64,000 nt of DNA from Calliphora vicina. Lineage: Eukaryota; Arthropoda; Insecta; Diptera; Calliphoridae. Below are positions 1 through 12,814 of this stretch, piece by piece (the first letter of the stretch is position 1; each line of letters starts with the position of its first letter). A program made the position numbers and the translations under genes. Below the pieces are notes generated by a model that was not told where the DNA came from, searched no databases, and saw nothing but the letters and a program-made list of their open reading frames with translations. The stretch is from assembly GCF_958450345.1 (NCBI RefSeq), contig NC_088780.1, positions 158,020,726-158,084,725 on the forward strand. The letters are read 5' to 3'.

Positions 1-1924
1 ATTTTTGGGATTTTCGCTGCAATTTTTAGGTAAAAGTCATTGAAATCTGTTCATATTTGTATAAATGACTAGCTGGACAAAGTTTTGCCCACCCTTTATT
101 TCAACAGATTGGTTAGAAATATAATTTTCTGAAAGATTGTGTCCTCCTCTACAATTCGTTGGTACATTATTGTGCAGTTTAGAAGATATATTACCACTTT
201 TTGGCGATCAATCCCACTGTGTGGCGTTTCATCGAAAATCCTAAAAGTACAAAATAAGGGCCATCCTATTGCACATATGTACATTTGTGTAGGGGAAAAA
301 CCACAGTAAACTTTGGTTTAAATACCCCAGGTTATAGTTTGTAATGCACTACACCAAACCGTAACCAACCAACAGACTTAACCGAGCGATCTACTCTGCT
401 CTCAATGCAGTTTACCACATATTCATACACATGTATGCATTTACAAATACACCGATAGAAATAGATAAACTTGTATGTGGGTGTGTGTATGTGTTTTGAT
501 CCAAAGAAAAAACCATTTAGATATATTTGCATTTCAAATACATAAATACACATTCATATACACAAACCCATACGCAAACCCCATAAAACAAACCCCAATA
601 GTATACTATAGTTTATATTTAAACATACAAGTACACGCATTAGCAAACAAACATATGCACAGCCAGCTAATACTTACACGTGAATATTTGTTGGTGTGTT
701 TATTAGGCTGGCTCTCATACAAATGTTATTGAGATTCGCTACGAAATTGCGTGGCTTAGACCTTATGAAATATCTTTGCTAGGTGCATGGAACTAGCCCC
801 AGGGTCGTATACATAAATTTATATAACTACTGCAATCATGTGAATCGTAGCTGTAACATATTATGTTTGCAGCTATATAAAAAGTTGTAATCTTGTTGAA
901 ATGACTGCGGTGATCATGTAAAACTATATTTTTTCGGGGTTGCAGAAATGTGATTGAGATATACTACTAGTCTTTTAAGGGAGTCATTTTTTTTTTTGAC
1001 CATACAAATGCAGTCAGCCTTATACATATATTTATGCTCCCACACAACTGTAAAATATAAAAGGAAATTAAGACTGAAAGTAATAATATTTATCCAGTTA
1101 CTTTATACCATTTTCAATTGAAATGTGGAAAATCTATTTGAATCAGAAAATCATTTATGATCAAGCCAATAATTAGGCAAGATTATGATTATTGTAAGAT
1201 AGTGTGTGCAAAATTTTAATATAAATCTATGGAAATCAATTTTAATTAATTTTGAAGTCATTCCAAATGAGATAAAATCTAGCCTAGGGCGAATGGTATC
1301 TTATTACCAAGCAACAGATTTAAATGCTATTATAACGACACACACTGGGGCAGAATCACAAATCTGGCATTTCTAAACGGCTGGTCCTATATGGACCCTA
1401 CAAATTCCCCAGGGGCGGAGCTATGGGAGCTCCTCTTTGCTCCTTTTGGTAATTCAGATAATTGTACCATTTCCGGCTCCTTTTCGTTCTCTGACGTTTA
1501 ACGACCAACTACGAAACGTTCAACTTATATTTACGAAAGGCTCGGAAAGGAACGGTTTCTTTTGGTATTTTAATTGGAAACTCTGTTTCTTATAAAATAG
1601 TGTCAATACCATGGCGAAAATTGGGATAAAAAACTTAATTTTATCAACGAAAATTTTGATTAAAACTATGGAAAAATCTTGGTTTAATCAAAATTGAAGT
1701 GCAAAATTGCAATCGGATATATAGGGTATGGATTCAGAATATTTCGTGATAACAAAAAGGCCCAAGATTAGCTGCGCAAAAGGGCGAGGCGTGAAAAATT
1801 TCTACACTAGCAGAGCCTTCGAGCCAAAGTTCTTAACGCTCTGCGGGGCAGTAAAAGCTTTCGGTCATTCGTTAAAAGGATAAAGGATAATGCTAATTCA
1901 TTCTTAACGACCTTCTACGTATAT
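1..1924. other. No gene seen
   Basis: AT-rich; CA/TA-rich short-repeat tract at 420-720. 780-960 has ATCATGTGAAT/AATCATG text loosely like 8050-8230. The short open frames lack any recognisable motif. Confidence 0.6.
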
Positions 1925-2200
1925 CCGACACAAAATGGAGTACAACCCTCATGTGTGGGCCGGTGCTTCGAAGTCTATTTAGGACTATATACTCTAATGC
2001 GTACAGGAGAGGGCTAAGGTTCTAATCGGTGAGCTTTATTGACTCACTGGAACATCGTCAAAACTACAATGGCATGTACTATGCTGAAATTACCCGACTT
2101 TACAGTGGATCGCACAACACATTACAGGGAGACGATTTTTCCCTTTCTGTAGCCATACTGTCCGTATGTGGAATAACCTATTTTCCAAGTTCCAAAACAT
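1925..2200 (+). pseudogene. Non-LTR retrotransposon (LINE) scrap, C-terminal ORF2 tail
   Basis: Pieces in shifting frames, MEYNPHVWAGASKS (about 1935-1976), DSLEHRQNYNGMYY (about 2038-2085) and SHTVRMWNNLF (about 2154-2190), resemble the tail after the reverse transcriptase in Jockey/CR1-like LINEs. Several stops and frameshifts. Confidence 0.55.
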
Positions 2201-2532
2201 GGCATTTGAGTAGGGGTTATCCCCTGATCCATGAAAAAAAATAATAATTGGCAATGGCTCCCACATAAGATCCACTTCAGAGAATAGCTTTATAACGAAA
2301 GGGCTAGAAGGACACACTTTGGAATGAAATTTTACCGAAAATATTGTTTGAAAATGTGCAGAAAGTTGCACCCTTACGTCAACAGCATACAAACCTGGGC
2401 AACTTTGTAAATGGGCTTTATATTCCAAACGGATGATCCTATTCTAACCAAACTTGAAATAATTGCGTAAAACAGTTTTGGCTAGGATATCACGAAACTT
2501 TTCGATTCGATGAAAATGCAAAACATGCCCAG

Positions 2533-4033
2533 CAGAGTGTCCCTTAGAATTAAATTTTTTGAAATGTTGAGACGGTACCCCCTGAAAACTTTCTTAATGA
2601 CATAAAATACAACCAAAAAAATGTTTAGCTTGTTCTAAGAAGGGCAACCCGTGCCGACTTTCAATTTAGTTTTGAGGTACATTTACAAGGTAAAAAAATG
2701 CATTTTTTTCAGTTTTTTTTTTAAATTTTGCTATTAAATAATTACTTTTGCAATTTAATTTAAAAGAATCGAAATGTGTACGTAATTCTAATTCTAATCA
2801 TTCTAATGAGATATAAAAGACAAAATTTGGTTAAAAAATTTTAAAGTTATTAAAAAATCGCCAGGCCATTAACGTGTCTCAGGCCACTAGAACAAGAAAT
2901 ATAGGAACAAAATTAACATATTTTGAGAAATATTAAAACAAAAGTTTATTCTTATTTAAAATATATCCATATTTACTTGTATATGAGTTTTTATCTTCAT
3001 AGGATACAGTTAACCTGTTCGCAGGTTAAAAATATTTTTTTAACGGCAGTTTCAAAACTACAATTTCAAATTTTTAAAAATTTTGTTAAACAGATTTCAG
3101 AATTTTTTGATCATCACATGGGGATTTATTTAAAACATAATAGGGAATAAAAATGTGAAAAAAATATGACAATACCTCCTATAGTTTTTCCGTACCTGCG
3201 ATATAGATTTTGCGATTTTCGAGAAAAACTAATTTTTTGGCCATATTTTGGCGAATGAGACCAATTTCCTTATTGTTATTAATTTTAAATAAAATCGGTT
3301 CAGAATATTATAGTCCAGGTAATTTTAAATATAGTCTGAAAGTTTTCCTAAAATCGGAAAACGTTAACCCTTAAATCGTGAAGGTCAAAGGTCAATTTTT
3401 TTAAATTTTGGAATTTCTAATGAAAAGATAGGGAAATGTTACATATTTTTTGGCTGATTTTGATAAAACTTAAGAAATATATAACACGAAGTCTAGTATT
3501 TACAATAACAGTACAAAAATGGAAACTAAACCTTAAGAGTACTTGGGGTCAAAATGTGATTTTAAAAGTTCAGGCTCATTTGGACCCCAAGTGCTCTTAA
3601 GGATTAATTTCCATTTTTGTACTATTATTTAAAATACTAGACTTGGTTTTATATTTTTCGTACGTTTCATCAAAATCGACCAAAAAATATATAGAAATTC
3701 CAAATATTGAAAAATTTTGACCTTTGACCTTCACGATTTAAGGGTTCTAGTGGCCTGAGACACGTTAATCGCCTGGCGACAAATACGTACAAATTTCGAT
3801 TCTTTTAAATTAAATGGCAAAAGTAATTATTTAATGGCAAAATTTTTACAAAAATTGAAAAAGTTGCATTTTTTCACCCTTGTAAATGCACTTCAAAACT
3901 AAATCGCAAGTCGGCACGGGTTGCAATCATGATAGAAAATCCAATTTTCATATTAAACTAAAGTTTTTTATATATAAAAAAAATAGAGGGTATGCGTTCC
4001 AAAATACCAAAAAAAATTTTTGGGACACTCTAA
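2533..4033. mobile_element. Foldback element, diverged copy with internal deletion
   Basis: Arms run inward from AGAGTGTCCC (2533) and GGGACACTCT (4033), with CAACCCGTGCCGAC and its complement further in. Inner sequence matches the 51.9-kb palindrome, including GCCAGGCCATTAACGTGTCT and AAATCGTGAAGGTCAAAGG. The right arm jumps near 3744 from TTTAAGGG to TTCTAGTGGCC, so about 0.5 kb is missing there. Confidence 0.7.
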
Positions 4034-4095
4034 TGTACATACCCAGGTATGTTGCTGTTGACGTGCGTAAAGCATTTCTGCTGTTGACATAAAGG

Positions 4096-4190
4096 TTAAA
4101 ATAACTATTCAAGTAGCTAGTTATGTAACTAGTTGTCACCCTAAATAATAGGTGAAATCACTAGTTCGGGATAGCATCCCAGAACAGTGG
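4096..4190 (+). repeat. Dispersed repeat shared with 51.72-51.83 kb
   Basis: AAAATAACTATTC, GTAGCTAGTTATGTAACTAG, TCACTAGTTC and CCCAGAACAG recur in the same order on the opposite strand at 51722-51820, next to the long palindrome. Confidence 0.45.
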
Positions 4191-4444
4191 GAAATTGTGT
4201 AAATTAATATGTTTTATACATGAAAAAATTGCAATTTATTAAAACTGCTGTTATAAAAATACATATATATTCCTATGTACATACATGTACAATATATTTA
4301 TGTATTATATTGGTTTTACATAACATTAGTATAATAGACTCAATATAAAGAAAATTAGCCCGCATAAATATTACTTACTTTACTCTAAAACATAGATACA
4401 TGTTTATGTACGGATGGATATGTATTTGTGGAAATGTGTGTCTT

Positions 4445-4589
4445 GGGTTTTTAGCTGAAATTTGTAATGCAGCTTCTATATAAAAATAACTTTTCAATTT
4501 TCTGGTTAGATTCTTAAAACCTAACTTTTTACTTGGTTTTTAACCAGAAATTTTGTAGAAGCTGCTTTAAACATTACAGCTAAAAACCA
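4445..4589. mobile_element. MITE, ~145 bp, ~36-bp inverted repeats
   Basis: GGTTTTTAGCTGAAATTTGT with GCAGCTTCTATA faces TGTAGAAGCTGC with ACATTACAGCTAAAAACC. Inner TTCTGGTTAGATTC and TTTTTAACCAGAA also pair. Confidence 0.65.
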
Positions 4590-5070
4590 ATAAAAAGTTA
4601 AAAAAAACAAATTTAATATAAATTTTGTATTTGAAAATGTTGAAAAAAGTGATGAGAAGATTAATATTTCAAAACTTAACTGTCAATTTATGTAGGTCAC
4701 ATACACATGACCCCTTGTCAATGACCCATTGTTTTTGACACATTATAATTATGCCAGTCAATGTTTATGACAGCACTCAACACAGCCACAGACGACTGCC
4801 TTTATCAATCATTCAAATCGTTTGCAGGGGAAATGTAGAAAAACAAATATTAACAGTTGCAGACAACGTACATGTAGTGCAAAAATAAAATAAAGAATTA
4901 ATATCTTTTAACTGCAGATAAAACTTAATTTTGCTGACAGTTTAGAAATTATAACTAAATGAAACATTAAAGGTGTGAAAAATCAAAATTTCATTAGATA
5001 ATTGATAGGTATTTATTATAAAAGTTTTATAAATATTAAAGACTAACATTGAAAAATAACTAAAATGTAA

Positions 5071-5280
5071 CTACACAGAGTAAACAGATTCGTAATAGCA
5101 ACCGAATTTGTTGCCAATCGAATGATTCTTCCTTATTGACCGAGTTTTACAGTTGTGGCTACAAAATTGTAGAAGCAGTAACAAAAGTTTGGTTAGAAGC
5201 AAAAAATTCAGTGTGTTCAACCGAATCATTCGATTGGCAACATATTCGGATGCTATTATGAATCTGTTTTTTCTGTGTAG
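5071..5280. mobile_element. MITE, 210 bp, ~58-bp inverted repeats
   Basis: Starts CTACACAGAGTAAACAGATT and ends AATCTGTTTTTTCTGTGTAG. Inner GTTGCCAATCGAATGATTC pairs with GAATCATTCGATTGGCAAC. No ORF. Confidence 0.78.
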
Positions 5281-5402
5281 AAATGGAAAGCCTCTTTTTT
5301 TAATTAAGGACAGAGTTTAATTACACAATCGAAATTTAAAGTGGGCGTGTCACTTCCCATGAAAAGTAAATAGTTATTATGGAATATCTGCTGAATCTGG
5401 TT

Positions 5403-7161
5403 GATTCATCATCGCACAGCCCAAACGACTGCTGCTAGAAGCATGACATTTAAAGTCTGGGTTCCTCTCTCCCCAAAACGATCCACAAAGAAGGGATTTT
5501 TGGAAATTCGAACGTTTAGGGGGTAAAAAGGGTAAAAACGGGTAAATTCGTTAACAATTTATGTTCAATATTAATAAAGACACAACAAAACGTAAAATTG
5601 CATGTTACTCCACTTAAAAAAAAGCTGACAGGTGTTCGGTACTTTTTCCAAATACGAATCTTTTAGGGGAGTAAATGGGTAAAAACAGTAGTTTTGCTCT
5701 TTTTTTGGCACTCTATGTATCTTTGAAATCAATAAACCTAGAATTTTAAATCGTATTCTTTACTTATCAAAAAAATAAACAAATATGAATTTGGTACTTT
5801 TTGGAAATTCGAAAAATTGTGTTTATTTTTGGCACTTTTTTCATAAAATACAAATGTTTTTCTATAAATTGACATAAACATATGAATATGAGCTCCCACC
5901 ACGATACCAAAATTTCACCACCGCAGTGGGGATAAAAAAGGTACCAAGGTGGATAATTTTTGGATAACAAAGTGTTATTTAGAACTCGTGTGCCAAAGGT
6001 TATATTGTTCCAAATCCGGGTAAACAGTTTGGTACTTTTTTTTAAAACATATTTTTTGGTGAGCACAGATTTTAATCGTTTAAGACATGTCTGCAGCACA
6101 CAATTTTTTGGCAAAATGCACTATTTTTTAAATTTCAAACTTGACGTGTGTTTAAGAAAGAAAAGTTTATTTGGTTCTTTTCTCCTAATGGTACTTTTTT
6201 AATATTTTAATTTATTTAACTTATCCACATTAAAGTTACCTGATATGTATCTGAGTGAAGTTAGACTTAGTAATTGGAATTTGAGAACTGAACTTATCGG
6301 TACTTTATCGTTTTTGTAATAGTACTTTTTAGTTTTTCTTCAATAATGGACCTAGAAATATGAAATTAAGCATATGAGTAGCCACAGAACAAAAGGTACT
6401 TTTTTGAAAATTTAAAAATTTTGGGAAATAGATTTTTTTCTAGAAGATTTCAACCCAAATATTATAAAAATTCAAAAATATCAATTTGAAAAATAATTCG
6501 AAAAAGCACCTTTTGTTCTGCGGTTCTTTTGTATGGTTCTAAATGAATAAGGAGTAGACTTTATGGTCTTTTTTAATTGTATTGGTACTTTTTGAATACA
6601 TTTATAATAATGAACCTTGAATCTTGAAATTAAACATATATGTATGATCCTGAATAAGTAAGAATCCGCAAAAGGTGTATTTAGTGGTACTTTTTGAATT
6701 TTCTTTAATAATTGCCCTAGAAATATGAAATTAAGTACATATGGTTCTGGGTGAGTGAGTGAAAAATCAATGGAGAGACTTTATCGTACTTTTTCTTTAT
6801 TAGAATAGTACTTAATGTATTTTGTTCACTAATGAAACTAGAAACATGATGAAAAGCTTATGTGAATCCGATTGTGTGAGAATCCACAAATGGGGGCCTT
6901 ACGGTACTTTTTCTTTATTCTTATGGTACTATTTGAATTTTCTATAATAATGAACCTAGAAACATGAAATTAAGCATATATAGTCATAAATAAGTGAGAA
7001 TTCAAGGCGGGGACTTTATGGTACTTTTTCTTTATTCTCATGGTACTTTTTATTTTTTTTTATAAAAATGGTCCTTGAAACATGAAATTTAGCATATATG
7101 GTCCTAAGTGAGTGAGAATTCTAGGGGGGGGGGCTTTTTGGTACTTTTTCTTTACTCGAAT
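5403..7161 (+). mobile_element. Truncated Helitron of the same family
   Basis: Starts at GATTCATCATCGCACAGCCC and follows the intron Helitron through AAGAAGGGATTTTTGG and the GGTACTTTTT/GAAATTAAGCAT repeats, in units of roughly 100-120 bp. Both termini (TCTATAT and CTAG) are missing. Confidence 0.75.
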
Positions 7162-7169
7162 GACCATAA

Positions 7170-7353
7170 ATAAGATGCATAGAGACATAAATCGACTTAA
7201 CTTCGTGGAAAACGGTCCATCATTGTTCTCATATAAGGTCCACTTTCAAAAATCACTCACGAAAATAAATTATTGAAATTTTCAAAGAAAAAAGTTGTTG
7301 CTCATTTACTCAGTGTAGGGGTCGGGCTTGACAGACCACATTTTCTTACTTGT
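7170..7353 (+). repeat. Dispersed repeat family B, copy 3, 3' end only
   Basis: Contains ACGGTCCAT and AGGTCCACTTTCAAAAATCA, then GTGTAGGGGTCGGGCTTGAC and ATTTTCTTACTTGTT. Joined directly to the truncated Helitron. Confidence 0.65.
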
Positions 7354-9159
7354 TAATATTAATAAAGCATTTTTGATAATTTTTTCTCAGCTTTTAGTAA
7401 TAAAATAAAATCAGAGATGGTAAATACGCAACCTGGGTTAAAATAAAATGGAATTAACCAACTACCTCCTACTAGTCAAGTTTTTTACAAAACCATTCAT
7501 ACATTCAAAAACTTTCTATCACGCTTTATATGTATTTGAATTTAAAATTATGTTCTTTTACTTTATTTACCCTTAAAAATAAAATATTCCCCCTCGTTTG
7601 CTGTGATTTTTTCAAATGTCATATTTGAAAAATCATAGTTTTATAATATAAAACATACAATATAGAAGTATTTTGTCATGCATTATCATCAGTATTCATT
7701 TTATTTTTTCTTCTAAATTTCCATTGGCATTTTGGGATATAACAAAGTGTAAAACAGATTTACTAAATCACATAACAATCACTATTCAGTTCCGGACTAC
7801 TTTATATATTTTTTAGTTTTTCTTTTTTCTTTTACTGCAACTCCTCTAGTTAGTCTAACGAAGTAGTGAGAAAGTGGGTTTTTCAATAAATGATGTTATT
7901 ACACATAATTATTTTCGAAGCAATTTTAAATGTATAATACATTACCTTTCTTAAGACCTATTAAAATGAAGCCTTTTTTAAATCAAAACTAATAACCCAG
8001 TGATGTTTGTCTTAGATTTCTTTCAAAATAGCGTCCATATTTGTGTATATTTCCAGTACAGTCATGTATATGATTGCTACAATCATTTGAATGATAATTT
8101 TTATATATTATGATTACCACAATCATATAAATAATTACAATGACCATAATATTGCTAAAAAAAACTTTTTATGTGGATGATGGAATGTTGAAATGGTTGC
8201 AGTAAACATGTTTTCTCTGCGTATACCTTTTAATACTAAATATTAATCCAAAATTGTCTAGTTTCTGCTGGTATTAAACTGAAAAATGAGAGTGCTGCAT
8301 CATCCCTAAATATTAAAAGTAGGGCTTAACTTTCATAGATTTTAATTCCATAAATAGTTTTTAAAATATTTATGGAATTAAAATCTACGTTCTTGAGATT
8401 CAACTGCTAAAAAAATAAAATAATAAATTTTGTCAAATGACAGCTCATTTTACATTACCCTTTAAAAATAGAAACTGTGGTAGCTGTAGTTAGTCTGTGG
8501 CGTTAAAGTCACTTATAGTTTGGAATATTTTATATAATAAAGTTAGTCAGTCATACAGTCACTCATTCATTCAAATGTTAAACTTGTCATCGGGTTATTT
8601 ATATATCACAACAACAACAACAATAGCAACAATGACAACTATAATACTAAACTACGGCTGCAACAAAAACTTCAAAACAACATAAAGTGGTACAAATATT
8701 GTATGAGAGCTGACTACGTATCACACATACTTGTACCTTTTCATCTCTATCGCTCTCTCTCTCTTAAACACATTCATATTCATATAACGGAAACGGAAAT
8801 AAAATAACTGCCGGGCTAAATAGTTACGTGACTTGAAAATAACACAGATTTATTATTATTTTTTGATATTATGTATAAAAATATGTATTTTCTAGTCTCT
8901 TTCTCTGTCTCTATTTGTGTGCAACCTATATTTTTGGTGTATTTATTTTATATATTGTATTTTTTTCGCTTGTGTATTTGTATTAGTAATTGTGTTTGTA
9001 TGTATTACTCTTATACCACTTTAAAGATAACAAGTGGTGGCAACTATACACATTCAATCAATATACGAATGAAATCTGAAATGTCCATTAAAAATTTAAG
9101 AAATTTTCAGGGACCGTGAAATCAAAAAAGTTATTTTATAACAGTTATTTTGTGTGTTT
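7354..9159. other. No gene seen
   Basis: AT-rich intergenic DNA with the perfect hairpin at 8336-8387 and CAACAACAA/CTCTCTCT microsatellites near 8610-8765. Open frames at 8497 and 8871 are low-complexity. Confidence 0.6.
8336..8387. repeat. Perfect 21-bp-stem hairpin
   Basis: TAGATTTTAATTCCATAAATA (8336-8356), a 10-base loop, then its exact complement (8367-8387). Standing alone in AT-rich DNA; function unknown. Confidence 0.8.
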
Positions 9160-9696
9160 AAAAATAAAAGTTCGCATGAAACTCTTAAAAAAAAGAGTTT
9201 TAAATGGCCGTTATAAAATAAAACTCATTTGAGGAGTTTTATTTTTCATGTCAGAAAAAAACTCATTTGAGGAGTTTTATTTTTCTCGTCTGAAAATAAA
9301 ACTCTTTTTATGTAAATGGACACCTAAATCTTGCCGCTCATCATTACAATTACAATTTGTAAAGCACCTTGCATTGTAATTGAATAAATTGTCATTAAAA
9401 TAAATTAGTTTTTAATTTGCTATTGTTTGATTCCTATTATTAAATTGTTGTTGTTTTTTTTTCTTAAACAATTATATTATCAGATCGACTCAATAATGAA
9501 AGATACTGAAAAAAAGTAGAGTTTTATTTTCTTACTGGAAAAATTAAACCCTTCAAATGATTTTTATTTTATGACGTAAAAAATAGAAATGCTAAAATGA
9601 GTTTTTTCTCCTGATGGGAAAAATAAAACTCCTCAAATGATTTATATTTTCTGACGGAAAAAATAAAATTCCTCAAATGAGTTTTTTTCCTGATGG
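9160..9696. mobile_element. Small foldback element with AAACTCATTTGAGGAGTTT motifs
   Basis: Several copies of AAACTCATTTGAGGAGTTTT on the left (9220-9280) face copies of its complement on the right (9597-9690), around a unique middle of about 190 bases (ATTACAATTTGTAAAGCACC and the like). Part of it (9198-9471) is duplicated at 11956-12230. Confidence 0.6.
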
Positions 9697-10373
9697 ATGG
9701 ATGAGGTGGTCCACTTATGCATTAAACACATTCAAGACAACAGGCTACACGACTACACGAACACAAATTCTGCTGGTTACAGTTGTAGTCGTGTGTCAGC
9801 TACTGAATTATTTTAAAGACGACAGCTACAATTAAACAGCTGATTTATAATTCAGTGGTGCCACTTTAATAAAAAATAACCGTACAAAATTCCAAAGTAA
9901 TTAAGATTGAAACAATTATTTTGAGTAAAAATATATATATGGTTATAATCAATTATGTACTTGTTATTAATTTATTTCAATATGGTTATCAGAAACTTCT
10001 CTTAATTAAGTAAAAAAATATATTTTTTTAAGCACTAATTTGATTTACATTTTTTTATTATATTAGCAACACTATTTCTGTTTTGTAGTTGACAAAATTA
10101 GAAATTAGCCTAATTCGGCTACATCGGCATGAGTAGTCGTGTGGCCGTGTAGCTGTGCTGTCGTTAAAATAATCGTCTCCATATAAACGTGTGCATTTTA
10201 TTTTTGACAGATTGAAGTTGGTAGCGTGCTGTCTAGAATGTGTTTAATGCATTACGCTTAAAATCGGACATGTCCCGGGATACCTTTGCAGGTTTCTTTA
10301 AATTATTGGCTTCTTCAAGAAACTTCTTGGGGAATTTTGTTTGTTTTTTTGTCCGGTATTTATTATACCCTTC

Positions 10374-11050
10374 ACCATGAGTGGCAAGGATATATATAAG
10401 TTTGTCATTCCGTTTGTAATTTCTACATTTTTCATTTGCGATCCCACAAAGTATATATATTCTGAATCGTTATAGATAGCGGAGTCGATATAGCCATGTC
10501 CGTCTGTCCGTCTGTGTGTTGAAATCAACTTTCTGAAGCACCCAAATAACTTACATACACGAATGATACATCAATATCTCCGAAATTCGTTCGGCTCGGT
10601 TGCTATTTAAAATCGAGAAAATCGGTCCACAAATGGCTGAGATATAAGGAAAAAACCAGGACAACCTCGATTTTTGACCTATTTTTGACCCATATGTGGA
10701 TTACTAAATCATTAATATAGACAATATGGATATCTAATGATAGATATTTCAAAGACCTGTGCAACGACGTATATAAGACCATAGTAAGTTGGACCTACAA
10801 TGGGTCAAAATCGGAAAAAATATTTTTTAACCCGAATTTTTTTTTTGAGACCAAAATTTTTTTTCACTAAATATTAAAAAAAAAATAAATTTAAAAATTA
10901 AAAAAAAAATTAAAAAACAATTTCGAAAAAACAACTGGAAAAAAATTTAAATTTTGTTTACCTAAAAATATTTAAAATTTTTATTTTAAAGTATAATTTG
11001 GTGAAGGGTATATAATATTCGGCACAGCCGAATATAGCTCTCGTACATGT
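10374..11050 (+). repeat. Dispersed repeat family A, copy 1
   Basis: Starts TATACCCTTCACC and ends GGTGAAGGGTATATAA, then the hairpin TTCGGCACAGCCGAATA. Tail GCTCTCGTACATGT departs from the usual GCTCTCTTACTTGT. Interior has AAGTTTGTCATTCCGTTTGT and GTCCGTCTGTC. Confidence 0.8.
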
Positions 11051-11301
11051 CTTGAATATTACCTCGTCTATCAGCCACATAAAAATCTTCACCCGGAAGT
11101 TGTGAAAAGTCTGCCGTACATAAGTTTCATCATCCTTCACACAACAAGTATATTTTTTTAAAAAAAATTAGAGCTACGCTTTTTCGCTCGTTCTTTTGCT
11201 TTTAAGTTTTTTACTGAATTGCGATCTGCAACTTTAGCTCTGCGCACAAAAAAAAGAGCATTTAACTTTATGAGCTGCTTTTCTGATAGAAGTATTAGCT
11301 T

Positions 11302-12814
11302 GGTCTCTAGAACTACTAAAGGTAGCACCAAAAATCCAACATAATCAGAATTTTTCCAAAAAGATAAGTGGTATTTTTTGATTTTTGTACCAGAATAAAA
11401 TTTTAATTGAAATTTTTTTTTTTGAATTAGTAAAAATACTACTTTTTTAGTAGAAATACTACTATTTTAGAAAAGGAGTAGAAGTACTACTTTTTTAGAA
11501 AAAGTAGAAAAAATACTACGTTTTTTTTAAGTAGTAGAAATATTACTTTATTTGAAAAAAGTAGCAGAAATATTACTATTATAAGGAAGTAGTAGAAATG
11601 CTACTATTCTATTCAAAGAATATTTTAGAAAAGGAGTACAAGAAAAGGAGAAAAAGTAGTAGAAATACTACTTTATTTTAAAAAAGTAGCAGAAATATTA
11701 CTATTTTTTTAGTTGTAAAAATACAACTATTTTAGAAATGGAGTAGAAATAATATATTTTTTAAAAGTAGTAGATATACTACTTTTTTAAAAAGTTGTTG
11801 AAATACTACTATTTTTAAAAAGTAGTAGAAACACCATTTTTTTAAAAAAAAGTAGTAGTAAACTTACTTTTTTTTAAAAAGTAGTAGAAATACTACTATT
11901 TTATATACTACTTTTTAAAAAAAGTAGTAGAAATAGTACTTTTTTAAAATAGTAGTTTTAAATAGCCGTCAGAAAATAAAACTCATTTGAGGAGTTTTAT
12001 TTTTCATGTCAGAAAAAAACCTCATTTGAGGAGTTTTATTTTTCTCGTCAGAAAATAATACTTATTTTATGAAAATGGACACCTAAATCTTGCCGCTCAT
12101 CATTACAATAACAATTTGTAAAGCATTGCAATTGAATAAATTGTCATTAAAATAATTTTTTTTTTAATTTGCTATTGTTTGATTCCTATTATTAAATTGT
12201 TGTTTTTTTTTCATAAACAATAGAAATACTACTTCATTTTAAAAAAGTAGCAGAAATATTACTATTTTTTTAAAAAAGTTGTAAAAATACAACTATTTTA
12301 GAAATGGAGTAGAAATAATATATTTTTTAAAAGTAGTAGAAATACTACTTTTTTAAAAAGTTGTTGAAATACTACTATTTTTAAAAAGTAGTATAAACAC
12401 CATTTTTTTAAAAAAAGTAGTAGTAAACTTACTTTTTTTTAAAAAAGTAGTAGAAATACTACTATTTTATATACTATTATATACGACTTTCTTAAAAAAG
12501 TAGTAGAAATAGTACTTTTTTAAAATAGTAGTAGAAATAGTACTTTTTTAAAAACTTATAGAAAAAGCGTTTTTTTAAAAAGTAGTAGCAATACTACATT
12601 TTTAAAAGAGTAATACTACTATTTTAAGAAAAGGAATAAAAATACTACTTTTAAAAAAAAAAGTAGTACAAATACTACTTTTTTAAAAAGTAGTAAAAAT
12701 TCTACTACTTTAGAAAAGATGTAGAAATACTCCTACATAAAAATATTTTTTAGGTATATACATTAATATGGTACATAATTAGTATCGAAATAGCATACGC
12801 CGGGTATACGCTAG
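11302..12814 (+). mobile_element. Helitron-like element with palindromic satellite core, copy a
   Basis: Left flank 11302-11430 (CTCTAGAACTACTAAAGG, then AGAATTTTTCC) matches, in reverse complement, the flanks of the two arrays at 15.5 and 20.0 kb. The core is GTAGTAGAAATACTAC units separated by TTTTTTAAAA. The right end, AGCATACGCCGGGTATACGCTAG, resembles a Helitron 3' hairpin followed by CTAG and a T. A ~275-bp copy of part of the foldback element at 9.2 kb lies inside, at 11956-12230, between two copies of a ~300-bp satellite block. Confidence 0.65.

Noticed and set aside
5767..6202. Overlapping frames on both strands in the 5.8-6.2 kb region
   Set aside because: They lie inside the truncated Helitron; a similar pair occurs at the homologous place in the intact Helitron (34305-34635), so they are repeat-derived.
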